Shown: positions 41,705 to 51,232 of the stretch, piece after piece | Numbering within the stretch: position 1 is the stretch's first letter | How the letters are laid out: every line of letters starts with the position of its first letter | Assembly: GCA_049289295.1 (NCBI GenBank) | Contig: JBATLL010000093.1 | Coordinates: forward strand, 1 to 64,000 | Origin: BOKV01 sp049289295 | GTDB taxonomy: Bacteria > Pseudomonadota > Alphaproteobacteria > Rhizobiales > Rhizobiaceae | DNA: 64,000 nucleotides | Direction: 5' to 3' | Translations under genes and position numbers: made by a program | The notes under the pieces: generated by a model | Seen by the model: the letters and a program-made list of their open reading frames with translations, nothing else | The model's database searches: none | Told to the model about the DNA's origin: nothing

Positions 41705-42295
41705 TCAGTTGGCATCCGATTCTTCGTCCGGCTCGTCCTGCTGATTGGCATGGCGCAGCGCCTTGTCGCGGCGAAGCGCTTCCCGGATCAGTTCGTCGGC
41801 CAGCACGAGTTTTGCTTCCGCGATCTCCGAAAAGGGCAGCACGAACTCGTCATCGTTCGGTGGCGCCTCATCCCGGCGAAATGTCACGCGCTCTTCATCG
41901 GCAGCGATGATGCGGCCCTTGTAGCGCTTGCGCCCGTTGATGAGCGTGCGTGTCTCCATCTTGGCGACGTGCCCTGCCCATGCAGTGAAATCGGACCGGC
42001 GCACCAGTGGCCTGTCGATACCAGGCGACGATACTTCGAGGTGGTAATGTCCCCGGATCGGGTCCTCGATATCGAGCACCGGTGAAACTGCCCTTGAGAC
42101 ATTCTCGCAGTCTTCGATGCTCATTGTCCCGTCAGCCCGCTCAGCCATGATCTGAAGCGTCAGCCCGTTCATCGGAGACAGTTTTATCCGTACAAGCCGG
42201 TATCCCAGGTCATTGAGAACTGGCGCCACAATAGCAGCAACTCGTGCTTCCTGACCGCTCTCTGAAATGAGCCTGGGTTCGTCCAGTTCGCTCAA
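41705..42295 (-). CDS. rimP: Ribosome maturation factor RimP
   Basis: The 196-aa protein has the RimP signature region near residues 85-115 (VSRAVSPVLDIEDPIRGHYHLEVSSPGIDRPL) and an Sm-like C-terminal domain. It assists 30S assembly. It is the first gene of the rimP-nusA-ylxR-infB-rbfA-truB group. A strong terminator for the preceding transcript lies about 40 bases upstream of its start. Confidence 0.95.
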   Translation of the reverse strand: MSELDEPRLISESGQEARVAAIVAPVLNDLGYRLVRIKLSPMNGLTLQIMAERADGTMSIEDCENVSRAVSPVLDIEDPIRGHYHLEVSSPGIDRPLVRRSDFTAWAGHVAKMETRTLINGRKRYKGRIIAADEERVTFRRDEAPPNDDEFVLPFSEIAEAKLVLADELIREALRRDKALRHANQQDEPDEESDAN

Positions 42296-42332
42296 TGCCG
42301 GTGTCCGTTCTGTTCAATTGTGTTTCGGCAAC

Positions 42333-42364
42333 AAAAAAGAGCGGGTCCGGAGGGCCCACTCTCT
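42333..42364 (-). terminator. Rho-independent terminator after trmB
   Basis: On the minus strand, GAGTGGGCC pairs with GGACCCGCTC (one G-T pair) and is followed by a T6 run. It lies between the trmB stop and rimP, so it separates the metK-trmB transcript from the rimP operon. Confidence 0.9.
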
Positions 42365-42486
42365 CGTTGGATCGGAGAATTTGACGAGTACATAGGCGGT
42401 TTCAGCGGGAAATGCAAGACAGAGCTGAGGCTTGAGGCGCCAATCCTGCATGCACTCGCTTCTGCCCGATTCCGGGCAACCTGATG

Positions 42487-43194
42487 TCAATTGCGCACGA
42501 AACGCAAATAGGCTGGACTGCGGCCCTCGCGATAGGCCTTTGCTTCGTAGCGCGTTCGCACCCATCCATCCCATGGCTCTTTCCAGTCTGCCGCGTTTGA
42601 GGCGAGCCAGGTGAAACCGCCATGCTGCCGGGTCATTTCCAGGGTCCAGTTGACATAGTGATCAATGTCGCTGGCGAAGCGGAATTCACCTCCGGGTTTC
42701 AACACTCTTGCAAAGCGCGCGAGATTTTCCCGATTCACGAACCGCCGCTTCCAGTGCCGTTTCTTGGGCCATGGATCAGGGTAGAGAAGATAGAGCCGGT
42801 CGAGGGAACGCGGTGGCAGCCAGTCGAGCAATCGCACCGCATCCTCGTCATGCAGGCGAATATTCTGCAGGTCTTCCCCACTGATGGTCACAAGCGCCTT
42901 GGCGAGCCCATTGATGAAGGGTTCGGCCCCGATGTAGCCGGTCGCGGGATTGATGATGGCTTGGTTGCACAGATGCTCGCCGCCGCCAAAGCCGATCTCG
43001 AGCATCACCGAACGGACAGGGTCGGGGAAAAGTTCGCTGAGCTCACCCGGTGCCGGCTTTCCGATGTCGATGCGCAATGCCGGTAGCAGGCCTTCATAGA
43101 GCCCTTGCTGCAAATCGGTCAGCGGCTTTGCCTTGCGCCTGCCAAAGAATGTACCTGCCGCGCGCCTGCGACCCTGATCCACCCTGGCGCTCAC
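42487..43194 (-). CDS. trmB: tRNA (guanine-N7-)-methyltransferase
   Basis: The 235-aa SAM-dependent enzyme methylates G46 in tRNA. It shows the SAM-binding LEIGFGGGEHL near residues 62-72 and the diagnostic YPDPWPKKRHWKRRF near 137-151. A GTG start at 43194, 19 bases after the metK stop, suggests cotranscription with metK. It is the last gene of that unit before a strong terminator. Confidence 0.95.
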   Translation of the reverse strand: MSARVDQGRRRAAGTFFGRRKAKPLTDLQQGLYEGLLPALRIDIGKPAPGELSELFPDPVRSVMLEIGFGGGEHLCNQAIINPATGYIGAEPFINGLAKALVTISGEDLQNIRLHDEDAVRLLDWLPPRSLDRLYLLYPDPWPKKRHWKRRFVNRENLARFARVLKPGGEFRFASDIDHYVNWTLEMTRQHGGFTWLASNAADWKEPWDGWVRTRYEAKAYREGRSPAYLRFVRN

Positions 43195-43213
43195 GTCAGT
43201 TCGCCATTTCGGT

Positions 43214-44485
43214 TCAGGCGACTGCCTTCACCGCATCGCGAAGGGCCTTGACCAGGTCCGTGCGCTCCCAGGAGAAGGAACCGTCACGTCCCGCCTTGCG
43301 GCCGAAATGGCCATAGGCTGCTGTCTTCGCATAGATCGGCTTGTTCAGGTCGAGATGTCTGCGGATGCCGCGCGGAGTAAGGTCCATCACCTTTCCAACG
43401 GCCTTTTCGAGAATTGCTTCCCCAACCTTGCCGGTACCGTGTGTATCGACATAGATCGACAGGGGTTGTGCCACGCCGATTGCATAGGACAACTGAATTG
43501 TGCAGCGCTCAGCAAGCCCGGCCGCAACGACATTCTTGGCCAGATAGCGCGCCGCATATGCTGCGGACCGGTCGACCTTGGTCGTGTCCTTGCCCGAAAA
43601 GGCACCGCCGCCATGTGGCGCGGCACCGCCATAGGTGTCGACGATGATCTTGCGGCCGGTAAGACCCGCATCACCGTCCGGCCCGCCGATCACGAACTTG
43701 CCGGTGGGATTGATGTACCACATGCAATTGGCAGCAATCTTCAGATCGCCCAGAGCTTCGCGAATATAGGGTTCGACGACCTGACGGACCTTTTTCGAAT
43801 TCCAGCCGGCATCAAGATGCTGGGTTGAAAGCACGATGGACACGGCCTCCGCAGCCTTGCCGTCGACATAGCGAACGGTTACCTGGCTCTTGGCATCCGG
43901 GCCAAGCTTCGCCGCTTCGCCGGTTCCGCCGTGGCGGGCGGTGGCCAGCAGCTCGAGTATCTTGTGCGAATAATAGATTGGCGCGGGCATCAGGTCGGGC
44001 GTTTCCGTGCAGGCATAGCCGAACATGATGCCCTGATCGCCAGCACCTTCCGAACCCTGCTGGTCGGCCGCGCTGTCCACGCCCTGCGCAATATCGGCCG
44101 ACTGCGAATGCAGAAGCACATCGATCTTGGCGGTTTTCCAGTGGAAGCCGTCCTGTTCGTAACCGATCGCGCGGATCGCCTTGCGTGCTGCGGATTTGAA
44201 CTTGGAGGGATTGATGACCGGCTCATTCCGGCTGTTGATCAGGATGTTGCCCTGCTTGTCCTTCTTCAGCAGGCTGTCAGGAACACGGACCTCACCAGCA
44301 ATGACGACGCGATTCGTGGTGGTAAGGGTTTCGCATGCGACCCGGACCTTCCAGGGGTCCGTGCCGGTTTTGCGCGCTTCCCGGTAGACGAGATCGACGA
44401 TTTCATCAGAAATCCGGTCACAAACCTTGTCCGGATGTCCTTCGGAGACAGATTCGCTGGTAAAAAGGTAGCTGTCGCGTGCCAT
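43214..44485 (-). CDS. metK: S-adenosylmethionine synthetase
   Basis: The 423-aa enzyme makes SAM from methionine and ATP. The signatures are GHPDKVCDRISDEI near the N-terminus, GAGDQGIMFGYACTET in the middle and GGGAFSGKDTTKVDRSAAYAARY later. The length, with a Rhizobiales-type insertion, fits. ATG 44485 is chosen; AGGAGGC lies eight bases upstream. No SAM-II-type leader is evident in the 160-base gap to the praR-like gene. It lies upstream of trmB and downstream of praR, the Sinorhizobium arrangement. Confidence 0.96.
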   Translation of the reverse strand: MARDSYLFTSESVSEGHPDKVCDRISDEIVDLVYREARKTGTDPWKVRVACETLTTTNRVVIAGEVRVPDSLLKKDKQGNILINSRNEPVINPSKFKSAARKAIRAIGYEQDGFHWKTAKIDVLLHSQSADIAQGVDSAADQQGSEGAGDQGIMFGYACTETPDLMPAPIYYSHKILELLATARHGGTGEAAKLGPDAKSQVTVRYVDGKAAEAVSIVLSTQHLDAGWNSKKVRQVVEPYIREALGDLKIAANCMWYINPTGKFVIGGPDGDAGLTGRKIIVDTYGGAAPHGGGAFSGKDTTKVDRSAAYAARYLAKNVVAAGLAERCTIQLSYAIGVAQPLSIYVDTHGTGKVGEAILEKAVGKVMDLTPRGIRRHLDLNKPIYAKTAAYGHFGRKAGRDGSFSWERTDLVKALRDAVKAVA

Positions 44486-44644
44486 TGTGCCTCGTGCCTC
44501 CTGAAAGCAGGAAAACGACCGCAACAGCGCCCCCTGCCTTGAAAATTCCGCCCGTGTTTTACAGAAGGGCAAAGGCAGGTCAAGAGCACTGTGACCACTG
44601 TGATGAAACCGCCGGCCTCAGGCCGACGGTGTCATGGATTGCAT

Positions 44645-45055
44645 TTACTCGTCTTCGTCGGAAAGTGCGCGCACCATCTCCACGATTTTCCGTCGAACCT
44701 TGGGGTCCTTGATCTTGACGAAGGCCCGGTTCAACTGAAGCCCTTCCGAACTCGAAAGGAAGTCGACGACATAGTTTGCGGATTCGGCTTCACCAAAGCC
44801 GCTCGCTGTACCTGCCGGGGTTCCGGGTGAATCTTCGAAGAAGAAGGAAACGGGTGTGTTGAGTACCCGTGCGATTTCCTGAAGTCGGCTTGCGCCGACC
44901 CGGTTGGCGCCTTTTTCATACTTCTGGATTTGCTGGAATGTTATTCCCAGATGTTCTCCCAGCTTTTCCTGACTCATGCCCAGCATGGTACGGCGCAAAC
45001 GTACCCGGCTTCCGACATGAATATCGATCGGGTTAGGCTTTTTTTTCTCAGCCAT
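44645..45055 (-). CDS. praR: XRE-family regulator, PraR/PhrR2 type
   Basis: The 136-aa protein has a helix-turn-helix of the XRE/Cro type at residues about 20-65 (MLGMSQEKLGEHLGITFQQIQKYEKG). A C-terminal region with NYVVDFLSSSEGLQLNRAFVKI is characteristic of the PraR group in Rhizobiales. PraR affects polymer accumulation, biofilm and quorum-sensing genes in rhizobia. The gene order with metK downstream and lnt upstream matches the PhrR2/PraR locus I recall from Sinorhizobium. About 200 bases precede it, room for its own promoter. Confidence 0.85.
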   Translation of the reverse strand: MAEKKKPNPIDIHVGSRVRLRRTMLGMSQEKLGEHLGITFQQIQKYEKGANRVGASRLQEIARVLNTPVSFFFEDSPGTPAGTASGFGEAESANYVVDFLSSSEGLQLNRAFVKIKDPKVRRKIVEMVRALSDEDE

Positions 45056-45257
45056 TTTTTTCTCTTAACTAATACGCCCTTCCGCCACAGGCAGTCCGGG
45101 CGATGTGGGTTTCAATCGTCCAACAATGACGAAGGTGTGGGTTTGATCTGCGCGGTTTTGGCCCGCAAATCAGGCCTCCAATCACGCCCTGAAAAACGTG
45201 CAAGGGAGACGCACATATAATGCGCCTTTAGGTAAAACAGTGTCAATGGCCGCTAAA

Positions 45258-46889
45258 TCAAGGGTTGCGCTGCCTGAAACCGCCCAAAAACACGAAAAAT
45301 GCAGCAAAGCAAAGAAAAGTCAGGTTACCGTAACGTGAGTAAAATGTCGTAATTCTGACACTCGGGAGGGCCGATTCGACAACCCCTCGTTGTCCTTGTG
45401 CAATGTAGGAAACGATGCGTCCTGCGGCGTCTGTAACGGAGCTGATTCCGTTGTTTGCGACGCGAACCACAGGCAATCCTTCTTCCACGCCGCGTACAAC
45501 AGCCTGGTGCCAGTGCTGCCATGGTCCCGGGGTCGTTCCGAACCATCCATCATTGGTTAGATTGAGTACCCAGTCGGGTCGCGGGCTTTCGCCAAATGCC
45601 TCTCTGGGAAAGATGATCTCGTAGCAGATCAATGGCAGGAAACTGCCCGCCTTGCCGCCGTCGAGCAATGTCCTGGCCGTCCCTGCCTCGAAGCCGCCCT
45701 GCAGGTGGGTGAGCTGTTCGATGCCCATTGAACTCAGCAGGGGCTCGAACGGCAGATATTCCCCGAACGGCACCAGATGCAGCTTGTCTGCAGCGCCTGT
45801 GATCTCGCCATTGCCGTTTATCGTGTAGACGGAATTGAAAACCCGTTCGCGGCTTTCTCCAGCCGCTGGTTTCTCGACCCTGAGCGCGCCGGAAACCAGC
45901 ACCGTCTCCTGGGGGAGCATGGCAGCGAGCGCGCCCAGCGCATCGCGCCTTTCAGTCAGCACGAATGGAAAGGCTGATTCGGGCCAGATGAGCAGCGTAG
46001 TCGCCGAAAGGGCATTGGTATCCTGCGCCCCGGCATCCTGCCTGGGTGAAACCGAAAGCTCCATCAGGGTTCGAAAGACCTGTGCTTCGGCCTCAGGTGA
46101 CCATTTTTCGTTCTGGTCAATCGCGGGCTGGACCAGCCGCAGGCTGACCCCATCCACCATGTCGTGGGAGATCGACGATATTCTTAACAGCCCATAAAGG
46201 GGGTGAAGCACGGCCAGCACCAGAACAAGGAGCGCAAATAGCCGATGACCGCGCCCTCTTGTTTCGCGCGGCATGGCAAGCAAGGCTGGCAGGGCAACCA
46301 GAGCAAGCAGCACCAGACCCACACCATGGGTGCCCACCAGCGAGGCGGATTGCATCGCGAGTGGCACCGGCATCGCGGCATAGCCGAACAGGTTCCAGGG
46401 AAAACCCGAAAACACAAAGCTTCTCAGGTAATCGGCAAGCGAAAGGGAACCGGCAAGCACGGCAAGTCGCCGCCAATCGTCCCGCCAGAACAGTCTGGCA
46501 AGGGCGGTGCCAATGCCGGTGAACACTGCCAGCAGTGCAGGAAGTCCGGCGACGGCGAAGGGCATCATCCAGATGAAACGCCCCGCCTCAGCAAGGAAGG
46601 CAACGCCAATCCACCACAGGCCACCTAGGAACAGGCCGAAGCCGAACCACCAGCCTGTGGTAAAGGCTCCGCGCAGTTTGGAGAAGATACCGTGTGCGGG
46701 ATCCGATGCAGTCGCATCCATCAACCAGACGAGTATCGGGATTGTTATCAGGAGAATGGGGGACAGCAGAAATGGCTGGAACGCAAACGCACTTGCTGCT
46801 CCGGCCACAAAGGCAGCGCCTGCGCGCTTCCAACCCCAAAGGAGGGTGAAACGACCCGATATGCCTTCAAGACTCGCCGAAAGGCCCAC
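45258..46889 (-). CDS. lnt: Apolipoprotein N-acyltransferase
   Basis: The 543-aa inner-membrane enzyme adds the third acyl chain to lipoproteins. Several N-terminal hydrophobic segments (about residues 24-205) are followed by a periplasmic nitrilase-like domain. The domain has the catalytic Glu in WPESAFP, Lys in DKLHLVPFGEYLP and Cys in LICYEIIFP. A last membrane segment ends the protein. The GTG start at 46889 has AGGAG very close upstream, so the precise start is uncertain. It sits between corC and the praR-like gene as in other Rhizobiales. Confidence 0.94.
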   Translation of the reverse strand: MGLSASLEGISGRFTLLWGWKRAGAAFVAGAASAFAFQPFLLSPILLITIPILVWLMDATASDPAHGIFSKLRGAFTTGWWFGFGLFLGGLWWIGVAFLAEAGRFIWMMPFAVAGLPALLAVFTGIGTALARLFWRDDWRRLAVLAGSLSLADYLRSFVFSGFPWNLFGYAAMPVPLAMQSASLVGTHGVGLVLLALVALPALLAMPRETRGRGHRLFALLVLVLAVLHPLYGLLRISSISHDMVDGVSLRLVQPAIDQNEKWSPEAEAQVFRTLMELSVSPRQDAGAQDTNALSATTLLIWPESAFPFVLTERRDALGALAAMLPQETVLVSGALRVEKPAAGESRERVFNSVYTINGNGEITGAADKLHLVPFGEYLPFEPLLSSMGIEQLTHLQGGFEAGTARTLLDGGKAGSFLPLICYEIIFPREAFGESPRPDWVLNLTNDGWFGTTPGPWQHWHQAVVRGVEEGLPVVRVANNGISSVTDAAGRIVSYIAQGQRGVVESALPSVRITTFYSRYGNLTFLCFAAFFVFLGGFRQRNP

Positions 46890-46972
46890 CGCTCCTGCCC
46901 CCGAATCACCAATAAGCTGAGGGTCCTATCGATAGTAGGCATTGGAATGAGGTCAAGGGCGAGGGACGGATG

Positions 46973-48121
46973 CTAGACCTTGCGCAGGCGTTTGCGCTTG
47001 GAAGGAGAAAGTTCGATTCGCTTGATCCGGCGAGGGTCAGCATCCATTACGCGGAATTCGTAACCGAGCGCCTCGATGATTTCACCGCGCACCGGCACCC
47101 GGCCAATCAGCGCGAAAATCAGTCCGCCGATCGTGTCGACATCGTCGCTATGTTCACCAAACTCGATCGTTCCGCCGAGCGCTTCCGCCAGGTCGTCCAG
47201 TTCCGCCTTGGCATCCACGATGAACACACCGTCGCCCTTGCTGGCGATCATCGGCGTGTCCCCATCGTCATGCTCGTCCTCGATGTCGCCAACGATCGCC
47301 TCGACAATGTCTTCCAGCGATACCAGCCCTTCGGTTCCGCCATATTCATCGATGACAAGGGCCATCTGCGTGCGCGTCGCCTGCATCCGCGCCATCAGGT
47401 CAGCTGCAAGCATGGACTGGGGTACGAACAGCACGTTGCGGATCAGCTTGAGCGATCCAAGCGGCTTTTCCAGGCTGACCTTGCGCAAGTCGAGATTGGC
47501 TGCCAGCGGCTTCTTGCGGACGGCGGTCTCGTTCTTGCTGAGCGCGGCTGTGCGGGTGATGTAGGCGACAATGTCGCGAATATGGACCATGCCGCGCGGG
47601 TCATCGAGCGATTCGGCATAGACCGGCATGCGCGAATGGCCCGATTCCTCGAACAGCTTGAGCAGGTCACCAAGCGTGATGCTGACATCCACGGCTTCGA
47701 TGTCGGCACGCGGAATCATGAGGTCTTCCACCCGGACATCCTGCAGCCGCAGGATATTGTTGAGCATCTGCCTTTCCTCGGCCGAAAAGGTCTGGTGCCC
47801 GTGCGCGGTGGAAGAAAGCGCGTCCGCAATGTCATCGCGAAGGCTGCTGCGCGCCTTGCGGCGGCGCGGGAACAGGCGTGAAAGAAAGCCGGACTGTTCG
47901 CTGCCAACGGCCTGTCGAGAACTTGCGCCCCCATTTTCATGGCTGGCATCCGAATGTTCTGTTGCGGTGCTGGCCGCGCCCATACTGGAAGGGTCTGTGT
48001 CTGCTTTTTGCCCTGAAGCGTCTAGGGCAGCGGAACTTTCGGAATGTGTCATGTCACCTGAGTTTTTCTTGAGGGCGTCTTGCGAACCGGCTGCCGCTGT
48101 TTCATTCGGCATAGGGATCAT
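46973..48121 (-). CDS. corC: HlyC/CorC-family CBS-domain protein
   Basis: The 382-aa protein begins with about 100 low-complexity residues. A pair of CBS domains follows (VEDLMIPRADIEAVDVSITLGDLLKLFEESGHSRMPVY; LVIDEYGGTEGLVSLEDIVEAIVGDIEDEHD), then a CorC_HlyC domain near the C-terminus. Unlike CNNM-type relatives it has no DUF21 membrane part, so it is a soluble CorC-like protein associated with magnesium/cobalt export and envelope stress. The gene overlaps ybeY by 20 bases. ATG 48121 or 48112 may be the true start. Confidence 0.9.
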   Translation of the reverse strand: MIPMPNETAAAGSQDALKKNSGDMTHSESSAALDASGQKADTDPSSMGAASTATEHSDASHENGGASSRQAVGSEQSGFLSRLFPRRRKARSSLRDDIADALSSTAHGHQTFSAEERQMLNNILRLQDVRVEDLMIPRADIEAVDVSITLGDLLKLFEESGHSRMPVYAESLDDPRGMVHIRDIVAYITRTAALSKNETAVRKKPLAANLDLRKVSLEKPLGSLKLIRNVLFVPQSMLAADLMARMQATRTQMALVIDEYGGTEGLVSLEDIVEAIVGDIEDEHDDGDTPMIASKGDGVFIVDAKAELDDLAEALGGTIEFGEHSDDVDTIGGLIFALIGRVPVRGEIIEALGYEFRVMDADPRRIKRIELSPSKRKRLRKV

Positions 48122-48572
48122 CGAGCCCGAGTAGCATCATGGCAGCGCTTTCATGGCCTTCCATTACCAGCGCTTCTTGCTCATCCATGTGATCATAACC
48201 GAAAAGATGCAAGAATCCATGAACAACCAGATGGGTTAGATGGTGATCGAACGGTTTTCCTTCAAGCGCGCTCTCGGCCTGGATCGTTTCAAGCGCAAGA
48301 ACAATGTCCCCAAGCATGGCTCCCGCCTTGCCACCAGGCTTGATGTCCTGTGCGGGAAAGGACAGCACATTCGTTGCCTTGTCCTGTCCTCGCCACTGCT
48401 TGTTGACGTCTCGGATTTCGGCATCGCTGCAGAAGACCATGCTCAGTTCGCAATGTCTGGGCATCTTGAGACGCGCTGCCCTGATGGCAGCTGAAACCGC
48501 TTTTCCGGTCAGATCCTCGAGATGAGCAGGGTCAGGCCAGCCGGGGCAATTGACGGCAATATCTATCTCCAC
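48102..48572 (-). CDS. ybeY: Endoribonuclease YbeY (rRNA maturation)
   Basis: The 156-aa metalloprotein has the HxxxHxxxxxH zinc motif in VVHGFLHLFGYDHMD (near residues 117-131) and the upstream ATNVLSFP element. YbeY takes part in 16S rRNA 3'-end maturation and quality control. A GTG start at 48572 follows phoH by eight bases. It is part of the phoH-ybeY-corC-lnt unit and overlaps corC. Confidence 0.95.
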   Translation of the reverse strand: MEIDIAVNCPGWPDPAHLEDLTGKAVSAAIRAARLKMPRHCELSMVFCSDAEIRDVNKQWRGQDKATNVLSFPAQDIKPGGKAGAMLGDIVLALETIQAESALEGKPFDHHLTHLVVHGFLHLFGYDHMDEQEALVMEGHESAAMMLLGLDDPYAE

Positions 48573-48580
48573 CGGTCAAA

Positions 48581-49615
48581 CTACCTTCTGGACCCGTTGC
48601 CAGTCGGCGCGGGTTTCTGCCTTGCGTCATAGGCGTTGACAATCACTTCCACCAGCTTGTGGCGGACCACGTCGGAAGGCTTGAAGCGGATGCGTGCGAT
48701 GCTGTCGATCCCGTCCAGGATATCGAGCGCTTCCACCAGACCGGACACCTGTCCGCTCGGCAGGTCCACCTGACTGGGGTCGCCTGTCACGATCATGCGC
48801 GAATTTTCCCCGAGGCGGGTCAGGAACATCTTCATCTGCATCGATGTTGTATTCTGCGCCTCGTCGAGGATGACGGCCGCATTTGCCAGCGTGCGCCCAC
48901 GCATGAAGGCCAATGGCGCAATCTCGATCACGTTCGAGGTGATGGCCCGCTCGACCTTGTCGCCAGGCATCATGTCATAAAGTGCATCGTAAAGCGGACG
49001 CAGATAGGGGTCCACCTTCTCCTTCATGTCACCCGGCAGGAAGCCAAGGCGTTCGCCTGCTTCAACCGCAGGGCGGGAAAGGATGATCCTGTCCACCGCG
49101 CCACGCTCCAGCAGTGAAGCGGCATAGGCCACAGCAAGATAGGTCTTGCCGGTGCCAGCCGGTCCCGTACCAAAGACAAGCTGGCAGCGATCCATCGCCC
49201 GAATATAGGCATCCTGCGTTTGCGTGCGTGCTTGGATGACCTTCCTGCGCGTGCCGATCTGCGCCATCGCGATACGGCTGCCCTTTTCGAGCGTCGGCAG
49301 GCTCAACTGATCGTCGGCAAGTGCCATCCTCACGGCACCATCGACATCGCCTTTTTCCAGAGTCTCGCCAGCCTGCAATCGTGAATAGAGGTGATCCAGC
49401 GCACTCTTGGCACAGCGAACTGCTTCGCCCGGCCCTTTGATCTCGACCAGGTTGCCCTTCGCATTCGCTTCGATGCCCAGTTGGGTCTCGATCATCGCCA
49501 GATGTTCGTCAAACTGTCCAAATAGCTGCGTGGCAAGCCGATTATTGTCGAAGGACAGCACAAGATGCTCCTGTTCCCGCAAGTCTGCTCCGGGAGCCTT
49601 GTCATGTGCGTTCAA
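48581..49615 (-). CDS. phoH: PhoH-family ATPase
   Basis: The protein of about 344 residues has the PhoH core with Walker A GPAGTGKTYLAVAYA and Walker B VILDEAQNTT. IILSRPAVEAGERLGFLPGD lies between them. A TTG start at 49615 is preferred because GGAGA lies eight bases upstream; an ATG at 49684 would add 23 residues of low homology. PhoH is linked to RNA metabolism beside YbeY. It heads the phoH-ybeY-corC-lnt group. miaB ends about 160 bases upstream. Confidence 0.92.
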   Translation of the reverse strand: MNAHDKAPGADLREQEHLVLSFDNNRLATQLFGQFDEHLAMIETQLGIEANAKGNLVEIKGPGEAVRCAKSALDHLYSRLQAGETLEKGDVDGAVRMALADDQLSLPTLEKGSRIAMAQIGTRRKVIQARTQTQDAYIRAMDRCQLVFGTGPAGTGKTYLAVAYAASLLERGAVDRIILSRPAVEAGERLGFLPGDMKEKVDPYLRPLYDALYDMMPGDKVERAITSNVIEIAPLAFMRGRTLANAAVILDEAQNTTSMQMKMFLTRLGENSRMIVTGDPSQVDLPSGQVSGLVEALDILDGIDSIARIRFKPSDVVRHKLVEVIVNAYDARQKPAPTGNGSRR

Positions 49616-49775
49616 ACAGCATTCTCCAGTTTGGGCCCAAATACGGCAGTTCTGCAGATTTGCCGACAGGCGACGAGTGATCAATCATATTCATGACACG
49701 ACCATGTCCTGCAAGCCCAATTCTTGTCGATTTGAGCGAACTGTTGCACGTGAAGCCACACGTGGCAGTGCGGGT

Positions 49776-51194
49776 TCAGGCTGGCTCCACATCCCTGCAA
49801 TGGGTCCCCATCAGCGAATTGGCCCTGATGGAATCAATCGTGACGCGCACGATTTCGCCGATCCTGCCCGCCGACTGATCGAGCACCACCGGCTGCAGCC
49901 AGGGCGAGCGACCGGCTATCTGTCCGCGCCTGCGGGCGGGCTTTTCGATCAGGACATCCATCTGCCTGCCCTGGCAGGCAAGGTTGAATTCCTGCTGCTG
50001 CTGGGCCAGCAACGCCTGCAAACGCTGCAGTCTTTCGCTCTTGATTTCGTCGCTGATCTGATCGGGAAGCCCGGCACCTGGGGTCCCCGGCCGTGGCGAA
50101 TACTTGAACGAGAAAGCCGAGGCATAGCGTGTCTGGCGCACGATGTTCAGCGTGTCCTCGAATTCGGCTTCGCTTTCGCCGGGAAAACCGACAATGAAAT
50201 CACCAGAAAGCGCAATGTCCGGGCGCGCGGCGCGTATCTTCTCGACCAGATGCAGATAGTAGTCGCTGGTATGGTGCCTGTTCATCTCCTTGAGCACCCG
50301 GTCTGACCCCGCCTGAATTGGCAGATGCAGGTAGGGCATGAGTTTGGGCAATTCCCTGTGGGCGGCAATCAGGTCTTCATCCATGTCAATGGGATGGCTT
50401 GTCGTGTACCGCAGGCGGGCCAGGCCATCGATCTGGCTGAGCTCGGCCAGGAGTTCGCCAAGCCGCATGCGCCCGGCTCCTTTTCCGCCAGTTGCGCCGT
50501 GCCAGGCATTCACGTTTTGCCCGAGCAGCGTTACTTCCCGCACGCCGGATTCAGCGAGCCTTCGCGCTTCCTCGATGATGTCCCTTGCGCTGCGTGAAAC
50601 TTCTGGCCCGCGCGTATAGGGAACGACACAGAAAGTGCAGAACTTGTCGCACCCTTCCTGCACCGTCAGAAATGCGGTGACACTGCGCGAGGCCATCCCG
50701 TTCGGCTGTTGCGCACTCATCGAGCTGAATTTTTCCTCGATCGCGAACTCCGTGGCGATCACGGGTTTGCCGTCGCGCGCTTCCTTCAGATATTCGCCAA
50801 GCCGGTGATAGCTCTGCGGACCGACAACGAGGTCGACGGCTGGTGCCCGGCGCAGGATCTCCGCGCCTTCGGCCTGCGCAACGCATCCGGCAATGGCGAT
50901 CTGCGTTTCGTTTCCCTGCTCCGCCCGCGCTTCCTTGATTTGCCGCATCCGTCCGAGTTCGGAATAGACCTTTTCCGCCGCCTTCTCCCGAATGTGGCAG
51001 GTGTTCAGCAGGATCAGGTCAGCCTCGGCAGGCGAGGTTGTCTCGACGTAACCGTCGCGGGCAAGCGCATCAGACATGCGTTGCGAGTCATACACGTTCA
51101 TCTGGCAGCCATAGGTCTTCAAGAAAACCTTGCGCCGATTGTCGGTGGCAGAACTGCTATTCGCCGGTTGCGCGTCCATTGTGCGGTCCATCAT
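49776..51194 (-). CDS. miaB: tRNA-2-methylthio-N6-dimethylallyladenosine synthase
   Basis: The radical-SAM methylthiotransferase of about 472 residues has an N-terminal UPF0004 domain (VFLKTYGCQMNVYDSQRM), the radical-SAM cysteines in GCDKFCTFCVVPYTRG and a C-terminal TRAM domain. It modifies A37 of tRNAs that read UNN codons. The frame extends back to a TTG at 51236, which would overlap plsC by four bases; I used ATG 51194, but the true start may be any of three nearby ATGs or that TTG. Confidence 0.94.
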   Translation of the reverse strand: MMDRTMDAQPANSSSATDNRRKVFLKTYGCQMNVYDSQRMSDALARDGYVETTSPAEADLILLNTCHIREKAAEKVYSELGRMRQIKEARAEQGNETQIAIAGCVAQAEGAEILRRAPAVDLVVGPQSYHRLGEYLKEARDGKPVIATEFAIEEKFSSMSAQQPNGMASRSVTAFLTVQEGCDKFCTFCVVPYTRGPEVSRSARDIIEEARRLAESGVREVTLLGQNVNAWHGATGGKGAGRMRLGELLAELSQIDGLARLRYTTSHPIDMDEDLIAAHRELPKLMPYLHLPIQAGSDRVLKEMNRHHTSDYYLHLVEKIRAARPDIALSGDFIVGFPGESEAEFEDTLNIVRQTRYASAFSFKYSPRPGTPGAGLPDQISDEIKSERLQRLQALLAQQQQEFNLACQGRQMDVLIEKPARRRGQIAGRSPWLQPVVLDQSAGRIGEIVRVTIDSIRANSLMGTHCRDVEPA

Positions 51195-51232
51195 GGGATT
51201 TGCGCGGGTTCTACTCCCCCCGATCCTCGCGA

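Noticed and set aside
44486..44644. SAM riboswitch before metK
   Set aside because: A GC hairpin exists near 44615-44630, but no SAM-II or SAM-I core elements could be recognised.
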